DNA of 11,188 bases, from positions 1 to 11,188 of the forward strand of contig CAIVDX010000237.1 of the NCBI GenBank assembly GCA_903904805.1, in the 5' to 3' direction. The position numbers and the translations under genes are program-made. The notes beneath the pieces are model-generated. The model saw nothing but the letters and a program-made list of their open reading frames with translations, did no database searches and was not told the origin of the DNA. Below, piece after piece: positions 5,741 through 11,188 of the stretch (within the stretch, counting starts at the first letter, position 1; each line of letters starts with the position of its first letter). The stretch is from an uncultured Rhodospirillales bacterium (GTDB taxonomy: Bacteria; Pseudomonadota; Alphaproteobacteria; Acetobacterales; Acetobacteraceae).

Positions 5741-6637
5741 CTAGCTGCCCCCCTCCGGCATCGGCGGGATCGGCCCGCCGCCGGAGGATGTCTCGATCAC
5801 CCGCTTCACCCCGGTGGCGGCCTGCGACGCGACGACCTGCGCCACATCGGCCCACAGCCCGTTCAGCGAGCCGCGCGGCACCTCGTTCACCTGCACCACC
5901 CGCCCGCGCTCGCCGCGCGGCTCGGCGACGATCCACTGCACCTCGACCCGCTCACTGCCCGGCGTGGTGGGCGCGGTGCGGACCTCGCCGCGCACCCAGA
6001 TGTCGGCATCCTCCTGGGTGTCGACCAGCAGCGTGCCGCCGTTGGTCAAGGCGAGGCGGAACTGCGTGGCCAGCGCGCGGTTGCCGTCGCCAGGTGCGCC
6101 GAACACGCCGGCGAAAAAGATGCGGGCGGGGCGGTTGAGCAGCGAGTTCGGGTCCGACTGCGCGCGGATCGCCTGCAGGCGGGTGAGCAGGTCGGAGATG
6201 CGCGGCACCGCGTCGGCCGCGACGGCGGTGAGGGTCTGCCTGTTGCTGGCGGACCAGTCGGCGGCGGGCAGCTCGCGCGTGGTGATGGTGCCCTGATCCT
6301 TGCCGGTGGGATCGACGATGGTGAAGCTCGGCTTGACCGCCTGGCCGGTGAGTTTGGCATCGGCGCGCAGCTGCCAGTCGCCGGGATGGGCGGGCCCGGC
6401 GACGGCCGGGACATCGACATCGTCCAGCCCCTTGGCCAGTGCGGCGGCGTAGGCGGTGGCGGCGCTGTCGGTGAGCATCGCCGTGGTGGGAGCGGGCACC
6501 GCCAGGCGGCTGGGCGGCGGTTGGGCAAGACGCATGGCGGTGGCGCCGGGATTGCCGGCGAAGGGCTGCGGCAGGCCTCCGCAGGCGGTCAGCAGCAGCA
6601 ACAGCAGCAAGGCGCGCATCGGGCGTGTGGCCTTCAT
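5741..6637 (-). CDS. Conserved-looking lipoprotein of unknown function in the lgt operon
   Basis: The protein has 298 residues. Residues 1-18 are a signal peptide with an uninterrupted seven-leucine core (10-16) and lipobox LTAC, so Cys19 should be acylated. Gly follows, so outer-membrane sorting is likely. A Pro/Ala-rich linker runs to about residue 52. Two alpha/beta-looking segments follow, about 55-152 and 180-282, sharing a weak pattern at a constant 130-residue offset: (D/E)PxG at 109-112 and 239-242, E(L/V)P at 122-124 and 252-254, then an Ala-rich helix. The tail is Gly/Pro-rich. I do not recognise the family; the fold recalls small periplasmic LpoB/TolB-like domains, but this is a guess. 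The open frame extends 50 codons further upstream. The start at 6637 is chosen because ATGA overlaps the pgeF stop and places the signal peptide at the N-terminus. Confidence 0.8.
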   Translation of the reverse strand: MKATRPMRALLLLLLLTACGGLPQPFAGNPGATAMRLAQPPPSRLAVPAPTTAMLTDSAATAYAAALAKGLDDVDVPAVAGPAHPGDWQLRADAKLTGQAVKPSFTIVDPTGKDQGTITTRELPAADWSASNRQTLTAVAADAVPRISDLLTRLQAIRAQSDPNSLLNRPARIFFAGVFGAPGDGNRALATQFRLALTNGGTLLVDTQEDADIWVRGEVRTAPTTPGSERVEVQWIVAEPRGERGRVVQVNEVPRGSLNGLWADVAQVVASQAATGVKRVIETSSGGGPIPPMPEGGS

Positions 6638-7389
6638 AGGGTGATCGCTGAGAGCATGTGGCCGATCGCTCCGCCCCCGGCCAGCGTGCGGCGACGGTGG
6701 CTGTAGAAGCGCTCGGGGTCGGCCAGCGTGTCGGTGGCGAGGTCCGCGATCGCGCCGATCTCCGCCTGCGCGAGGCGGTGCGCGCAATAGCCGGGCAGGT
6801 CGAACTGCAGATGGCCCTGGCGGTGGCCGGGGGCGAAGAAGCGCGCATCGTCGGGGTCGCGGGTGAGGATCGCGGCGAGCAGATCGGCGCCCACCTCGTA
6901 GGAGGGCTGGGCGATGCAGGGGCCGATGGCGGCGGCGATGTTCGCGCGGCGGGCGCCCAGCTTCACCATCGCGGCGATCGTGGCATCCAGCACGCCGGCC
7001 AGCGCGCCGCGCCAGCCTGCATGGGCGGCGCCGATGATGCCGGCGACCTGATCATGGAACAGCACCGGGGCACAGTCGGCGGTGACGATGCCCAGTGCGA
7101 GGCCCGGGATGGCGGTCACCATCGCATCGGCCTTCGCCCCCGCGCCGGCGGGCCAGGGTTCGGTGACCGTGATCACCACGGCACCGTGCACCTGGCTCAG
7201 GCCGAGCAGCGCGGTGGCACCCAGCGCGGTCCGCGCCGCCTCTCGGTTGGCGGCGACCGCGTCGGGGTCATCGGCCGATGAGGTGGAGCAGTTGAAGCTG
7301 TCATAGGGCGGCGCGGAGACGCCCCCGCGGCGGGTGAAGAAGGCGTGGCGGGCGGCAATCGTCGGCGAGGTGAGGAATTCTGGGGTCAT
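6634..7389 (-). CDS. pgeF: Peptidoglycan editing factor / YfiH-family laccase-domain protein
   Basis: The protein has 251 residues, the normal length of the YfiH (DUF152) family. The metal-site residues align with E. coli YfiH His71, Cys107 and His124 as His68 (SQVHG), Cys106 (TADCAPV) and His123 (AAHAGWRG). Other signatures are IGPCI (155-159), the aromatic/basic YSHRR (229-233) and the Gly-rich end. YfiH was first described as a multicopper polyphenol oxidase. In E. coli it is an L-Ser-(L-Glu) UDP-MurNAc dipeptide amidase that removes mis-incorporated serine from peptidoglycan precursors. Related proteins act on purine nucleosides. The start codon overlaps the upstream methyltransferase stop (ATGA, 7386-7389), and its own stop overlaps the downstream lipoprotein start the same way, implying translational coupling. 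The placement after lgt and the MidA-like gene is a common alphaproteobacterial arrangement. Confidence 0.93.
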   Translation of the reverse strand: MTPEFLTSPTIAARHAFFTRRGGVSAPPYDSFNCSTSSADDPDAVAANREAARTALGATALLGLSQVHGAVVITVTEPWPAGAGAKADAMVTAIPGLALGIVTADCAPVLFHDQVAGIIGAAHAGWRGALAGVLDATIAAMVKLGARRANIAAAIGPCIAQPSYEVGADLLAAILTRDPDDARFFAPGHRQGHLQFDLPGYCAHRLAQAEIGAIADLATDTLADPERFYSHRRRTLAGGGAIGHMLSAITL

Positions 7390-8357
7390 GTCTCGAATCC
7401 GGCCAGCGTCGGCAGGCAGGGATGGCAGATCGCCAGCGCCTTGAACAGGCGGCCCATCTGGTCGGGCTCGGCGAGACGGCGGGCGGCGTCGAGCAGGGCG
7501 GCCGCCTGCCGGGGCGGCAGGCCACGGGCGAGGCGGTCGGTGCGCTGGAACAGGCCCAGGCGGGCGAGGAGCAGACCCTGCGCCTCTGGCCCCTGGGTGG
7601 CGGCGCCGGCCGACCGCGCCGCCTCGGCGAGGGCGGCGAAATCGACATGGGCGGTGAGGTCGGCCGCGCCGGGGTCCGCGAGAGGGTCGGCGCGCTGGCC
7701 CGCGCGCAGGGCCTGCAGGCTGTCGCCGGGCGCCGACGCGGCCGGGCCGTAATCGAGGACCAGGGCGGCGCCACCCTCGCGGGCGATGCGCGCGCCAAGC
7801 TGGGTGGCGATGGCCCGTGCGGATTCGCAGATCTCCACCACCGCGCCCTCCGCGGCCGCGGCGGCGGCGAGATCGCTCGGCTGCTCGATGAATGTTCCCC
7901 CGGCCACCCAGCGCTCCCTCCAGCCGGCGCCGCGCCGGACCAGCTGGCGGATCGGCAGGGCGTCGAGAAATTCGTTGGCAAGCAGGATCAGCGGGCCGGG
8001 CGGGATGGCCTCGATGGTGTCGACATGGGTCGCATGCGGCAAAGCGGCGGCCTGCACCTCACGCAGGCGCGGCGAGGTCTCCACCAGGATCAGCCGCTGG
8101 GCGGCGACGACATCGGGAGCGACGCGGGCCAGCGCGCGCTGGGCGTCGGCCATCAGCGTGCCGCGGCCCGGGCCGGCCTCGGCCAGGATGAACGGGCTGG
8201 GCCTGCCCATCAGCTGCCAGGTGATCGCTGCCCAGGCGCCGAGCACCTCGCCGAAGGCCTGGGCGATCTCCGGCGCGGTGGTGAAGTCGGCGAACGGATC
8301 GTGGGTCGCGTAGTAGGCCGCGTTGGCGCGGGCCATGAAGCGATCGAGCCGCTCCAT
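7386..8357 (-). CDS. MidA/NDUFAF7-family SAM-dependent methyltransferase
   Basis: The protein has 323 residues. Family motifs in order are FTTAPEIAQAFGE (25-37), the SAM-binding loop EAGPGRGTLM (60-69), VETSPRLREVQ (92-102), ANEFLDALPIRQ (127-138) and the later LDYGPA strand. The mitochondrial member NDUFAF7 dimethylates an arginine of complex I subunit NDUFS2. Bacterial members are presumed protein arginine methyltransferases, but their target is not established. The N-terminus is short: the protein opens almost directly on the first helix and lacks the extra GxxGD segment usually placed before FTTAPE. The open frame continues 182 codons upstream inside lgt in another frame, but that part is plainly a shadow. 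The start at 8357 lies 5 nt after the lgt stop, with a weak AGG next to it, so translation probably depends on coupling to lgt. Confidence 0.88.
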   Translation of the reverse strand: MERLDRFMARANAAYYATHDPFADFTTAPEIAQAFGEVLGAWAAITWQLMGRPSPFILAEAGPGRGTLMADAQRALARVAPDVVAAQRLILVETSPRLREVQAAALPHATHVDTIEAIPPGPLILLANEFLDALPIRQLVRRGAGWRERWVAGGTFIEQPSDLAAAAAAEGAVVEICESARAIATQLGARIAREGGAALVLDYGPAASAPGDSLQALRAGQRADPLADPGAADLTAHVDFAALAEAARSAGAATQGPEAQGLLLARLGLFQRTDRLARGLPPRQAAALLDAARRLAEPDQMGRLFKALAICHPCLPTLAGFET

Positions 8358-8362
8358 CCTGG

Positions 8363-9178
8363 TCAGGCGGGCAGCGGCGCGGGCCGCGCGCGGGCGATCA
8401 GCCAGGCGCCGGCAAGCACCATCGGCAGCGACAGCACCTGGCCCATGGTGATGCCACCCAGGACTCCAGAGAACAGGAAGCCAAGGAATGCATCCGGCTC
8501 GCGGAAGAACTCGCCGGTGATCCGCGCGATGCCGTAGCCGGCCAGGAACACCCCGGTCAGCATGCCGAAGCGGGCGCGGATGGCCGGGCGGGACACCAGC
8601 AGAAGCATGATGATGAACAGGATGAGCCCTTCCATCCCGGCCTGATAGAGCTGGCTGGGATGGCGCGGAATGTCGCCGCCGCGCGGGAAGATCATCGCCC
8701 AGGGCAGGTCGGCCGGCGCCTCGCGGCCCCACAGCTCGCCATTGATGAAGTTGGCGATGCGCCCCAGCCCCAGGCCCAGCGGGGTGCAGACGGCGATGCG
8801 ATCGCCGAAGCCGAGCAGATTGATCTTTTCGCGCCGGCAGAACAGCCAGGTGGCGATGATCACGCCCAGCGCGCCACCATGGAAGCTCATCCCGCCCTGC
8901 CACACCTGCAGGGCGGCCAGCGGGTGCGCCAGATAGGTGCCGGGCTGGTAGAACAGCACGTAGCCCAGCCGCCCGCCGAGCACGACGCCCAGCGTTGCCC
9001 AGGTGAGAAAGTCATCCACCTGCGTCTCAGAGGCGACGATGGGCGCAAGTCGAACAAAGCGGCGGGCCATGCGCCACCCGGCGAGCAGGGCGGCGATATA
9101 GGCCAGCGCATACCAACGAATGCCGATCGGCCCGATCTGCACGGCGACCGGATCGAATTGCGGGAACATCAGCGCCAT
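8363..9178 (-). CDS. lgt: Phosphatidylglycerol-prolipoprotein diacylglyceryl transferase
   Basis: The enzyme moves the diacylglyceryl group of phosphatidylglycerol onto the lipobox cysteine of prolipoproteins in the inner membrane, the first step of lipoprotein maturation. The 271-residue polytopic protein keeps the known key residues at a constant offset of three from E. coli Lgt: His100 (FHGGALG), Arg140 and Asn143 in the signature GRIANFINGE, and Glu148. The late Tyr215/Arg219 pair (YGIAR) corresponds to Tyr235/Arg239. The ATG at 9178 is preceded by GGGCGAG. A second in-frame ATG at residue 4 is possible and would not affect the domain. It is the first gene of a five-gene operon that also encodes a lipoprotein substrate (5741-6637), and a good promoter lies about 60 bp upstream. 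Confidence 0.97.
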   Translation of the reverse strand: MALMFPQFDPVAVQIGPIGIRWYALAYIAALLAGWRMARRFVRLAPIVASETQVDDFLTWATLGVVLGGRLGYVLFYQPGTYLAHPLAALQVWQGGMSFHGGALGVIIATWLFCRREKINLLGFGDRIAVCTPLGLGLGRIANFINGELWGREAPADLPWAMIFPRGGDIPRHPSQLYQAGMEGLILFIIMLLLVSRPAIRARFGMLTGVFLAGYGIARITGEFFREPDAFLGFLFSGVLGGITMGQVLSLPMVLAGAWLIARARPAPLPA

Positions 9179-9213
9179 TTCATCTCGCCCACCCCTGCTG
9201 TGCCCTCTGGTGC

Positions 9214-9243
9214 GTGACCATATCGACGGGGTGGGCTTATAGG
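9214..9243 (+). promoter_or_regulatory. Candidate plus-strand promoter for the ubiK-like gene
   Basis: GTGACC (9214-9219) as -35 and TATAGG (9238-9243) as -10 are 18 bp apart, each with four of six consensus matches. Transcription would start near 9250, leaving a leader of about 40 nt before the ATG at 9292. The proposed -10 overlaps that of the opposite-strand lgt promoter. Confidence 0.3.
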
Positions 9244-9263
9244 GGTGCCGTCGCGGTGCTCAA
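9236..9263 (-). promoter_or_regulatory. Sigma70-type promoter for the lgt operon
   Basis: On the minus strand TTGAGC (9263-9258) and TATAAG (9241-9236) are separated by 16 bp. The -10 matches the consensus at five of six positions and the -35 at four of six. The start would fall near 9229, giving a leader of about 50 nt to the lgt ATG. It is the best promoter-like pair I could find in the window and is well placed for the five minus-strand genes. Confidence 0.55.
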
Positions 9264-9280
9264 AGCCCGCCCTCTCGAGC

Positions 9281-9285
9281 AGGAG
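9281..9285 (+). promoter_or_regulatory. Shine-Dalgarno that fixes the ubiK-like start
   Basis: AGGAG lies 6 nt before the ATG at 9292. It favours this start over the in-frame ATG at 9214, which would add 26 residues unlike the family. Confidence 0.7.
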
Positions 9286-9291
9286 CCCGCC

Positions 9292-9585
9292 ATGGCCGAT
9301 CGCCCCAGGTTTTTTGATGACATTGCCGGGATTGCCGGTGGCGCGCTGTCCGCGGTGAGCGGTCTGCGTGATGAGCTGGAGGCGATGGTCCGCGCGCGGA
9401 TCGACGAGCAGCTCCGCAAGCTGGAGCTCGTGCGCCGCGAGGAGATGGAGGTGACCACCGAGCTGGCCACCTCGGCGCTGGCCAAGGTGGCGGCGCTGGA
9501 GGCCCGCATCGCGGCGCTGGAGGCGGCCGCCGCGAAGCCGGCCAAGGGTGCGGCGCAAAAATCCGTCCCCGATAACCCGGCCTAA
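9292..9585 (+). CDS. UbiK/BMFP-family (DUF526) coiled-coil accessory protein
   Basis: The protein has 97 residues, typical of the YqiC/BMFP family (usually about 80-110). Residues 7-24 form an amphipathic segment (FFDDIAGIAGGALSAVSG). A charged helix follows with LRDELEAMVRARIDEQLRKL (25-44), the family core LVRREEMEV (46-54), and a C-terminal coiled coil (about 62-81) ending in an Ala/Lys tail. Members trimerise and associate with membranes. In E. coli and Salmonella UbiK helps aerobic ubiquinone synthesis by binding UbiJ and Ubi enzymes. Alphaproteobacterial members are more divergent, so the ubiquinone role is inferred and I leave the symbol blank. The core has Met52 where many relatives have Phe. 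It is divergent from lgt and is followed by a 173-bp gap before the YbjN-domain gene. Confidence 0.82.
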   Translation: MADRPRFFDDIAGIAGGALSAVSGLRDELEAMVRARIDEQLRKLELVRREEMEVTTELATSALAKVAALEARIAALEAAAAKPAKGAAQKSVPDNPA

Positions 9586-9639
9586 ATGACTCTGGCTGAA
9601 GCTCTTGACGGCGATAGTTGCATGACAATGTGCGAAGTG

Positions 9640-9652
9640 AGGGCTAAGCCCT
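9640..9652. repeat. 13-bp quasi-palindrome upstream of the YbjN-domain gene
   Basis: AGGGCT and AGCCCT are perfect 6-bp inverted arms around one A. The spacer is too short for a good RNA hairpin, so a dimeric protein operator is conceivable. A TTGACG at 9605-9610 lies upstream, but no clear -10 follows at the right distance. Significance is uncertain in a GC-rich genome. Confidence 0.35.
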
Positions 9653-9758
9653 TGCGGCACGACCAAAACGCTCACTAGGCTTTGCTTCTGAGGCGATCGA
9701 GTCGCCCGTCAGGGCACCGACGCCGAGGCCGGCCATTCTCCAGCAGGGGAGACCCAGC

Positions 9759-10262
9759 ATGTCCGCCATGCACCAGCACATGACAGAGATCGCAGCCAAT
9801 CCGCTCGACCAGCTCGAGCAGATCATCGTCGCCAATGACTGGGTGTTCGATCGTCGCAACGACTCGGAGATGGCCGCCGAGGCACCGGGAAAATGGTGCG
9901 ATTACGGGCTGTATTTCGCCTGGTCGCATGAGATCAGCGCGATGCATTTCACCTGCACCTTCGATCTGAAGGTGCCGCCGGCCCGCCGCGCGGCTCTGTA
10001 TGAGCTGCTGGCGCTGGCCAATGAGCGCCTGTGGATCGGCCATTTCGGCATGGACAGCGAGGACGGCATGCCGCTGTTCCGCCACTCCGTGCTGCTCCGT
10101 GGCGCCCGGGCAGCCTCGGCCGAAAGCCTGGAAGACATGATGGACATCGCGATCACCGAGTGTGAGCGCTTCTTCCCGGCGTTCCAGTTCGTGCTCTGGG
10201 GCGGCAAGACACCGGCGGATGCGCTGGCCGCCTCGATGCTGGAATGCGTCGGCGAGGCCTGA
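9759..10262 (+). CDS. YbjN domain-containing protein
   Basis: The protein has 167 residues, cytoplasmic, with no signal peptide or membrane helix. The alpha/beta YbjN fold (related to type III secretion chaperone-like folds) spans about residues 14-150. An N-terminal helix DQLEQIIVANDW (17-28) leads to alternating strands with CDYGLYFAWSHE (47-58) and MHFTCTFDL (62-70), the helix ALYELLALANERLWIGHF (79-96), FRHSVLL (107-113) and a C-terminal helix with ECERFFPAFQF and WGGKTPADAL (134-156). In E. coli YbjN is linked to motility and stress regulation. In alphaproteobacteria these proteins are uncharacterised and often sit just before proC, as here (46-nt gap). The start has AGGGGAG 7 nt upstream. 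A later ATG at residue 4 or 8 is possible. No molecular function should be assumed. Confidence 0.88.
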   Translation: MSAMHQHMTEIAANPLDQLEQIIVANDWVFDRRNDSEMAAEAPGKWCDYGLYFAWSHEISAMHFTCTFDLKVPPARRAALYELLALANERLWIGHFGMDSEDGMPLFRHSVLLRGARAASAESLEDMMDIAITECERFFPAFQFVLWGGKTPADALAASMLECVGEA

Positions 10263-10308
10263 CCGTCGCCCTGAGCGTCGCCCCGACCTTCGTAAGGTAT
10301 CCTGAACC

Positions 10309-11118
10309 ATGATCACCTCTGAGCTGCCGCCGATCCTTCTCGTCGGCGGCGGCAAGATGGGCAGCGCGATGCTGACCGGCTGGCGCGAACTGGGCGTCGC
10401 CCGGGTGGTCGTCGTCGATCCTTCGCCGGCGGCGGCCGCTCTGGCAGTGCCGTCGGTGATCGTGGTCACCGGGCCGGAGGAAATTCCGGCCGATTTCCGC
10501 CCCGCCGCGATCGTGCTGGCGATCAAGCCGCAGATGGCCTCGGTGCTGGTGCCGGCCTATTCGGGATTGGCGAAGGGTGCTGTCTGCCTGTCGATCATGG
10601 CGGGTCAGACCATCGGCAAGCTGTCGAGCCTGGTGCATTCGGGTGCGATCGTGCGCGCGATGCCCAACACGCCCGCCGCGGTGCGGCAGGGCTACACGGT
10701 GGCGAGCGCCGGACCAGGTGTGTCGGCAGACGCGCGGGATCTGTGCTACCGGCTGCTGTCGGCGGTGGGCGAGGTGGCGTGGGTGGATGACGAGGGGCTG
10801 CTGGACCCGGTCACCGCGATCTCCGGCGGCGGCCCGGCCTATGTGTTCCTGCTCGCCGAACTGCTCGAGAAGGCCGCGGTCGATCTGGGCCTGCCACCTG
10901 ACCTCGCGCGCGCGATGGCCCGCCGCACGGTGAGTGGCTCGGGCGCGCTGCTGGCGGCAAGTGAGGAGGATGCCACCCAACTGCGCCGCAATGTCACCAG
11001 CCCGGCGGGTACCACCGAGCGGGCGCTGGCGGTGCTGATGGACGCGGATGCCTGGCCGAAGGCGATCTCCGCGGCGATGGCGGCGGCGACGGCGCGGTCG
11101 CGGGAGCTGGCTGGCTAG
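10309..11118 (+). CDS. proC: Pyrroline-5-carboxylate reductase
   Basis: The enzyme catalyses the last step of proline synthesis, the NAD(P)H-dependent reduction of 1-pyrroline-5-carboxylate, in the cytoplasm. It has 269 residues, the normal length. The N-terminal Rossmann domain has VGGGKMG (12-18), AIKPQ (71-75), and MPNTPA (118-123) at the domain junction. The C-terminal dimerisation/substrate domain carries AISGGGPAYVF (170-180) and NVTSPAGTTERAL (228-240), matching the PROSITE P5CR region. Two positions differ from the commonest form: Gly174 where SGSGPA is usual, and Ala233 where SPGGTT is usual. Both are small-for-small changes and no catalytic loss is expected. The start at 10309 gives a normal N-terminus; AAGG lies 11 nt upstream, a rather long spacing. 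It probably shares a transcript with the YbjN-domain gene. No downstream terminator is seen in the last 70 bases. Confidence 0.95.
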   Translation: MITSELPPILLVGGGKMGSAMLTGWRELGVARVVVVDPSPAAAALAVPSVIVVTGPEEIPADFRPAAIVLAIKPQMASVLVPAYSGLAKGAVCLSIMAGQTIGKLSSLVHSGAIVRAMPNTPAAVRQGYTVASAGPGVSADARDLCYRLLSAVGEVAWVDDEGLLDPVTAISGGGPAYVFLLAELLEKAAVDLGLPPDLARAMARRTVSGSGALLAASEEDATQLRRNVTSPAGTTERALAVLMDADAWPKAISAAMAAATARSRELAG

Positions 11119-11188
11119 CTTCACGAACGCGGCATTTGGGTCGTTGCGCGGTTGCGGTGCGGCTCGCACGGGCCACGTGATTGAGTCG

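Noticed and set aside
6638..6787. 50-residue N-terminal extension of the lipoprotein
   Set aside because: It is Arg/Pro-rich, lies within pgeF in another frame, and would bury the lipobox signal peptide.
8358..8903. 182-codon upstream extension of the methyltransferase frame
   Set aside because: It lies inside lgt in another frame and shows no family similarity. The family N-terminus begins at 8357.
9214..9291. 26-residue N-terminal extension of the ubiK-like protein
   Set aside because: It has no family match, whereas the ATG at 9292 has AGGAG at ideal spacing.
9605..9633. Possible promoter TTGACG upstream of the YbjN-domain gene
   Set aside because: The -35 is good, but the best -10-like sequence (GACAAT) is only 13 bp away. 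Not convincing.
11119..11188. Region after proC
   Set aside because: No terminator hairpin with a T-tract, gene or RNA motif could be recognised in these 70 bases.
1..11188. CRISPR arrays, tRNAs, insertion sequences, toxin-antitoxin or phage-defence genes
   Set aside because: No regularly spaced repeats, cloverleaf-like sequence, transposase motif or defence domain was seen on either strand.

Overview
The window is about 11.2 kb of very GC-rich DNA, densely coding, from what looks like an ordinary chromosomal region of an alphaproteobacterium. The clustering of lgt, a MidA/NDUFAF7-type methyltransferase, pgeF, a UbiK-type coiled-coil protein, a YbjN-domain protein and proC fits Rhodospirillales, probably an Acetobacteraceae-like organism. 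This placement rests on gene order and protein style, not on a database search. I see no tRNA, rRNA, CRISPR array, insertion sequence, integrase or phage gene.

Left part (1-3300). The window opens inside the 3' end of an unrecognised, highly charged protein gene (+). It converges on a PEP-CTERM-anchored, ice-binding-like (DUF3494) secreted protein (-). Next comes an NAD-dependent 3-hydroxyacyl-CoA dehydrogenase family enzyme resembling L-carnitine 3-dehydrogenase (-). A ten-helix EamA/DMT exporter (+) is divergent from it. A 367-bp stretch without genes follows.

Middle part (3660-9180). An OmpA-family peptidoglycan-binding lipoprotein (+) ends in a textbook intrinsic terminator with a GCAA tetraloop. 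A tightly packed five-gene minus-strand operon converges on it. In transcription order this is lgt, a MidA-like SAM methyltransferase, pgeF, an uncharacterised lipoprotein and a DUF2142 polytopic membrane protein. Two of the four junctions are ATGA stop/start overlaps and the other two gaps are 5 and 9 nt. A good sigma70-type promoter lies just upstream of lgt. Much of the operon concerns the envelope: Lgt lipidates prolipoproteins, one downstream gene encodes a lipoprotein, and PgeF acts on peptidoglycan precursor quality.

Right part (9200-11188). Divergent from lgt are a UbiK/BMFP-type coiled-coil protein, a YbjN-domain protein and proC (pyrroline-5-carboxylate reductase), all on the plus strand.

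No clearly new multi-gene system is visible. The points most worth a second look are the uncharacterised lipoprotein in the lgt operon, which may contain two weakly similar halves 130 residues apart; the DUF2142 protein in the same operon; the PEP-CTERM ice-binding-like protein and its AT-richer upstream region; and the lgt/ubiK divergent region, where one CTTATAGG block could serve as the -10 on both strands.
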